Source: Chara braunii (Eukaryota > Streptophyta > Charophyceae > Charales > Characeae). From it: a stretch of DNA of 48,378 nucleotides. The notes under the pieces were generated by a model, which saw nothing but the letters and a program-made list of their open reading frames with translations, did not search any database and was not told the origin of the DNA. A program made the position numbers and the translations under genes. The first letter of the stretch is position 1, and every line of letters starts with the position of its first letter. The DNA lies in NCBI GenBank assembly GCA_003427395.1, contig BFEA01000139.1, positions 473,470-521,847 of the forward strand, in the 5' to 3' direction. This document shows, piece after piece, positions 1 through 48,378 of the stretch.

Positions 1-61
<61 letters not shown>
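1..61. repeat. (GA)n tract at the left edge
   Basis: Thirty GA units fill the first 60 bases. The other end of the window finishes in (CT)n, so both edges look like contig ends where short-read assembly stopped in a microsatellite. Confidence 0.95.
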
Positions 62-62
<1 letters not shown>

Positions 63-1249
63 CCGGGGGGACGAACGACTGGGTGAATCATCACAATTGC
101 AGATGCTTTGTTTGCATTTCAAGCCACAACAGGTCATTCGCATAGAAAGCCTAGGCATTATGTTGATGTGAATAAGGTTGCCGTCCTTTATCTGGGATTA
201 GTATTTGTTGAGGGAAAGCAGGTGTGCAGTGTCTCAGCTGAACTGTGGCCAACTTATCCCTGATCGCTTAGTTGTTATGATCTGCTGTTCCCTATGCCAC
301 TTCTTTTCTGGTTTGGTAGAACAGTTCCTCCCTCTTTCCTGCTCTGGTCTGTCATCCATTGATGAGTAGTCCTTGTCCGTTTGCAGCACAGCTCCATCGT
401 TAGTAATCTGTTCTTCTGTCGTTTATGTTATCCCCCCCATTCTGTTGTATTCTTGAGCTCACTCCTGCTCCAGTCCTTTTGTATGGGCCGTAGCATTGCC
501 TTTCGCACGAGTAGGAAGAGATGTTTTCTGCGATTGATTTGTGACTGCCGCCCTTCAGTTCCTGGCTGGGTCGGTGTCCCTCTGCGACCGTACTCCCCAG
601 GCAGAATGTTTAACAGTCAGGGTATCAAACAGAAAACCCCAAGAAGCATCAGAGGGATAAAATTTATAGCTAGGAAGATATGGAAAGCATGGTTGGTGAA
701 GTGGGGATGAGAAAGTGTGGCAGAGTCCTGGACCTTTTTCCAGTACCATGCCACTTCTTCGCAGTTGTAATGACCCACCATAACACAGACTGAGAAGACT
801 GCTGATTTCTGAAGTTCTGCCGATGGAATGGATGCCTTGCTGAGATTCCGCATTCTGCTGAGTTAGTTTTCTAAGTCTGTATGTGTGCGTGCTTGTTGAC
901 CTGCGTGCCTGTCTGAGTGCTTGTCAGTATGAGTGTGTGTGTGACCCGCAAGGGTACTTGCTTGTTTGGCAGGCCCATAGGGACGGTACTTACCTGTGGC
1001 GGTGGCATTGAGGGTTGCAGCAGGGGAAAACACTTAAGTGGCGGAGCCAGAGGCCCGCGACACTTAGAGCAGCGGAAAAACACAGGTAGGCGGGTACCGC
1101 ACACAGTAGCAGTAGATGTGCCGGGTACTCGAGGCCGAGCAGAAGAAGACAAAGTTGGCATTTTTAGAGGCCCAGTAGCGATAGGCTAGGTCTAGGTCGG
1201 TACCAGTCCATCCAGTCTGAGTCTAGAGCCTGTACGTGCAAAATCAGAG

Positions 1250-1640
1250 TCTGCAATGATGTTTCCCTCTGAAAGGGAGGAGGTACCGGTTGCTTGGGAG
1301 GCCGAGCGGCCTGGAAGTCACTGCCCAGGAGGCAAGTAGGCCGCTATATCAAGAGGCCGAGGGAAGAGCCCGGCCTCATTCTTGAGTGTGCAAGTTTGGC
1401 GACACGCTGCTGGAGAGCTGGCTGGAGTAGCGCTGGGTACTACAGCGCTGCTGGGAGGAAGAAGCCGGGAGCTTCCACCTTGGCTATGGTGGAGTTCTAC
1501 CGGTAGGAGGAGGAGGGAGAAGGGGACCAAGGACGAGAGTGGCGAGGTACTTACCTGGCTATGGGGACACCATCTTCATCACCTTGTTAGGTGCTGCATC
1601 TGGAAGGCCCCCGTTGGGGTAGTGCTGCACCAAGGAAGCT
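1250..1640 (+). repeat. Dispersed repeat D, copy 1
   Basis: It shares two blocks with the reverse complement of 30770-31190. One is ctgcaatgatgtttccctc followed by an aggaggtacc block near 1252. The other is a stretch near 1550-1610 with acttacctg, a cttcatc..ccttgttagg block and gctgcatctggaaggcccc. Function is unknown. The copies lie on opposite strands about 29 kb apart. Confidence 0.6.
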
Positions 1641-1671
1641 CGGGGCAGAGACAGGCATGGCGGCCTAGTGA

Positions 1672-1753
1672 GCAGCGGCATAGCTGCTTTGCGTTGTCCT
1701 TTGCACAGGGAGGCAGCGGCATAGCTGCTTTGGGTTGTCCTTTGGACAGGAGG
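1672..1753 (+). repeat. 41-bp direct tandem duplication
   Basis: Two adjacent 41-bp units (1672-1712 and 1713-1753) start gcagcggcatagctgctttg and differ at only about two or three bases. Confidence 0.85.
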
Positions 1754-1944
1754 GTTGAGCCCTCAGCAGTCTGCCATAGCCTCGACCTACATGTGAGAGG
1801 AAGGAGATGGGTGGCTATGGTGGACCTCATGTTGTGCCTGCAGTAGAAGTGGGATTCGGACATTGATTCTGATTCATCCATTCAACATTATTATTGTTAT
1901 TTCTTGTTTGAATAAGAGGGGAGGAGATAAGGAATAGGAGATTG

Positions 1945-2135
1945 GTTGGCGAAGAAGAAGAGCCTTGTCATTGGTCTATGCTGGAGTACATCATCTTCTT
2001 CTTCTTTCTTACTTCTTCTTCTTCTTTACCTCTCTCTCCTCTCAAGTTCATTCATTTCTTTTTGCAATTGGATGGCATTATACTTTCTGATGAATGTATA
2101 CTTCGAAATTGGCCAGGATCGTAACACAGTGTAGG
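1945..2135 (+). repeat. Dispersed repeat C, copy 1
   Basis: Shares its order of blocks with 11394-11567: tgtcattggtct, a cttctt-rich tract, cattcatttctttt, an aattgg(a/g)tggcatt block, then cttcg(a/g)aa and ccaggat(c/t)gtaaca. Both copies are on the plus strand. It may be a small non-autonomous element; no ends were defined. Confidence 0.6.
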
Positions 2136-2330
2136 AAGTGGGAATTGTACTCTCAGAGGAGTCAGCTTTTAAGCAATTAATTGACAGGCTCTACTGCATA
2201 TGCTAGTGACAATTCTAGGCTTTGAGCTTTTGTACACTACATCAGTTTCTATATTCTCCTGGTGAAGGATGTTTTGTTTACTGTCTTTTATGCTTGTGTC
2301 TGTGTGTCTCCTATCTGTTTTATGTTGCAG

Positions 2331-46597
<44,267 letters not shown>

Positions 46598-47738
46598 GTA
46601 AGGCTCTTTCCTACAGCACGGTTATCCATTTCCCACGCATGTATTTGCTTGTGTGAGGTCTTCACATTACAAATCACAGCACTCTCTCTGTTGTCAAGAT
46701 GACGGTTATGTCATGTTTTGTTGATCATAGGCTGGATCCACCCATAACTTCAGCACACACTGTGTCGTCTCTATTAGCATGCCAAGGTTTGGCTGCGTAC
46801 ATTTCGATCATTTTTCATCACACTTCCTCCCTCCCTCCTCTCACCCTCCTCTCCCTACGCCCCACCCGCCCAGAAGAAAACAATCTGTGCACAGAGGAAG
46901 AGGATATACAGTGTTGAGGTTGGTAGCAGGATGTTCTGTGTGCTAAGGGGTGGAGTGGCAGGGGGGAGCTGGAGTGTGTAGAGAGGATCCAAGATGATTT
47001 GGATGGATGAGAAGGGGGAGAGGTAGTGTTGAAGGGGTTGTTCAGTGGTTTGCATTTTAAGAGTGTGCAGGGGTTTGGAAAAGAAGTGTTTTGGGGGGAA
47101 GGGGTGGTGTTCAACGAGATCACAGCATCATTTGCACACGTAGGCGTGTGATTGTAGTGTCAAGGGACAGTTGCATGATGCTTTGCACATGAAGCTGCGG
47201 GAGGGGAGCGGGCGGGGATTCATTATGAGGGGGGCGTGATACTTGGCATGGGAATGGAGGGAGAGAGGGAAGGGATGCAAGATGCTTTCTGTATGAAAGT
47301 GGGAGGGAGAGACTCCATGTGGACCGGGGGGGGGGAGGTAGGGAGAGAGAGAGAGAGAGAGAGAGAATCTGCACATATATTTCTCAAACGTTTTCAGCCG
47401 TGGGTGTCCTTGCTTGACGCACGTCGTTTCGACATTGTGGGCTTTTTTTCCGGTCAATGCGGTGAGACGTTCGACATGCAGATCGACACCTTTCTGCGAT
47501 TGAAGGCGACGTTCCGACACGTTCGTCTTTTTTTTAACGGTTGCAGTCGATGCATTTCTTTTCCGTTGTTGGTTTTTCAATGTTCTTTTTTTTTTGCCTT
47601 GGGGTCTTTTGTGGCCGTGCTTTTCTTTTCCGTTTTGGGATTCCTCTCCTTCATTCGCGGCATCGTAGGATGTCAGACCCAAATCGGATGCCACGTCTGA
47701 CACCGGCCACGGGTGCTGCTTGAAAAGAAAGTAAAATA

Positions 47739-47882
47739 GGGCCATGCTCCACTACACAACACTGTACATGCATTTGGACGTTTTCTGCACACGATACATT
47801 CAAAATGATGGACTTGTCCAAATGCACTTGGTTGAGAAAGCATCCAAATGCATTGAGAGTGTTGTGTAGTGGAGCGAGGCCC
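47739..47882. repeat. 144-bp foldback (miRNA-precursor-like or MITE)
   Basis: Arms 47739-47778 and 47843-47882 are each 40 nt and complementary at about 34 or more positions, with gctccactacacaacact on the left. An inner pair, tgcatttggac (47769) with gtccaaatgca (47817), allows an alternative shorter fold. The 64-base loop is not repetitive. Transcription is unknown. Confidence 0.7.
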
Positions 47883-48186
47883 ATAACGAGCCCAAGTGGC
47901 TGAATGGTACACCCATGAACGTTTCATAACCAGGCTTGTGCTCGACTCCTGCCTGGAATGAATGAAAACTCTGAATTACCATGCTCACTGCTTAGTTTGA
48001 TAGTGATACCTCAAGGTCATTGGAAAAAAAAAGAACGATAGATAGCGTGGCGATGGGTTGGGCCCTCCATTTCCCATTGTCAACAGAGCCCAGAGGAGAA
48101 CATGCATTTCGGCATGCCCGTTTTTGAGACTCTGGTTGGCACAGCCCAAAATGAAATGAGCTGTGTGCAAACGCGCGTGTGGAAGT

Positions 48187-48188
<2 letters not shown>

Positions 48189-48250
<62 letters not shown>

Positions 48251-48323
48251 CCCCTTGCGACTTTTGTTTTCCTTGTATTCCATGTTTCTGTTTTGTCCCG
48301 GGTGGGAGCGATCGGAAATTCCA

Positions 48324-48378
<55 letters not shown>
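48189..48378. repeat. Two (CT)n tracts at the right edge
   Basis: (TC)n at 48189-48248 and (CT)n at 48331-48378 flank 82 bases of unique sequence. The second runs to the last base. Confidence 0.95.

Larger units (their letters stand above)
1..2330. other. No gene recognised; presumed upstream ORP intron with repeats
   Basis: From 61 to 2330 I found no exon with a recognisable family. The stretch is probably an intron of the ORP gene, because a splice acceptor precedes exon A and N-terminal exons must lie further left. It contains repeat D (about 1250-1640), a 41-bp tandem duplication (1672-1753) and repeat C (about 1945-2135). Several minus-strand donor-like acttacctg motifs are present at about 987-995 and 1550-1558. 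Confidence 0.6.
46598..48378. other. Region after exon G; no exon recognised
   Basis: Presumed next ORP intron. Apart from a hairpin candidate and microsatellites (47347-47366, 48189-48248, 48331-48378) I see no feature. The expected ORP C-terminal helix exon was searched for and not found. Confidence 0.6.

Noticed and set aside
381-710. 109-codon plus-strand ORF as an upstream ORP exon
   Set aside because: No PH-domain or ORP resemblance and no matching splice sites.

Overview
The window is nuclear DNA of a eukaryote with very large, repeat-filled introns. Canonical GT-AG splice sites, Ty3-type retroelements, many long dinucleotide tracts and N-joins mark it as a short-read draft assembly. 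A large-genome streptophyte (a Chara-like charophyte alga or another plant) fits best, but nothing here proves the species.

Only one cellular gene is supported. It is a plus-strand oxysterol-binding-protein-related protein (ORP/OSBP family lipid-transfer protein), read from seven exons at 2331-2518, 10084-10236, 29231-29414, 35861-35971, 39022-39237, 40737-40950 and 46527-46597. The exons join in phase to 379 codons covering nearly the whole lipid-binding domain, including KPFNPLLGET, EQ|VSHHPP and DSRFRPDQR. Intron 1 appears to use a GC-AG boundary. The introns total about 43 kb. The 5' exons (N-terminus, any PH domain) and 3' exons (the last lipid-contacting helix) lie outside the window or were not recognised.

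Almost everything else lies in the ORP introns. Intron 1 holds foldback repeats at 3.3-4.1 kb and two ~2-kb direct repeats (4.84-6.87 and 7.69-9.53 kb) around a minus-strand gag-like ORF, probably a deleted LTR element. Intron 2 (19 kb) holds further repeats and a Ty3/gypsy element (19428-28693) in the same orientation as the gene. That element has ~860-bp LTRs, a CGTA target duplication, a tRNA-iMet-like primer site, and decayed gag, protease, RT, RNase H, integrase and chromodomain-like segments. Intron 3 holds a more decayed Ty3 pol on the minus strand (31.2-34.4 kb). Introns 4-6 hold tandem repeats, purine-rich tracts and minisatellites. Beyond exon 7 there is a hairpin candidate at 47.74-47.88 kb.

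The assembly is unreliable in places. A 38-bp Nextera mate-pair junction adapter lies at 17366-17403, followed by a spurious copy of the 5' LTR. A 413-bp segment is duplicated around the single N at 28156. The window starts in (GA)n and ends in (CT)n. The observations most worth following are the C-to-T-like pattern of stop codons in the Ty3 element, an antisense peptide motif shared by its leader and three other repeats, a TTGACY (W-box) array in that leader, and the GC-AG intron.
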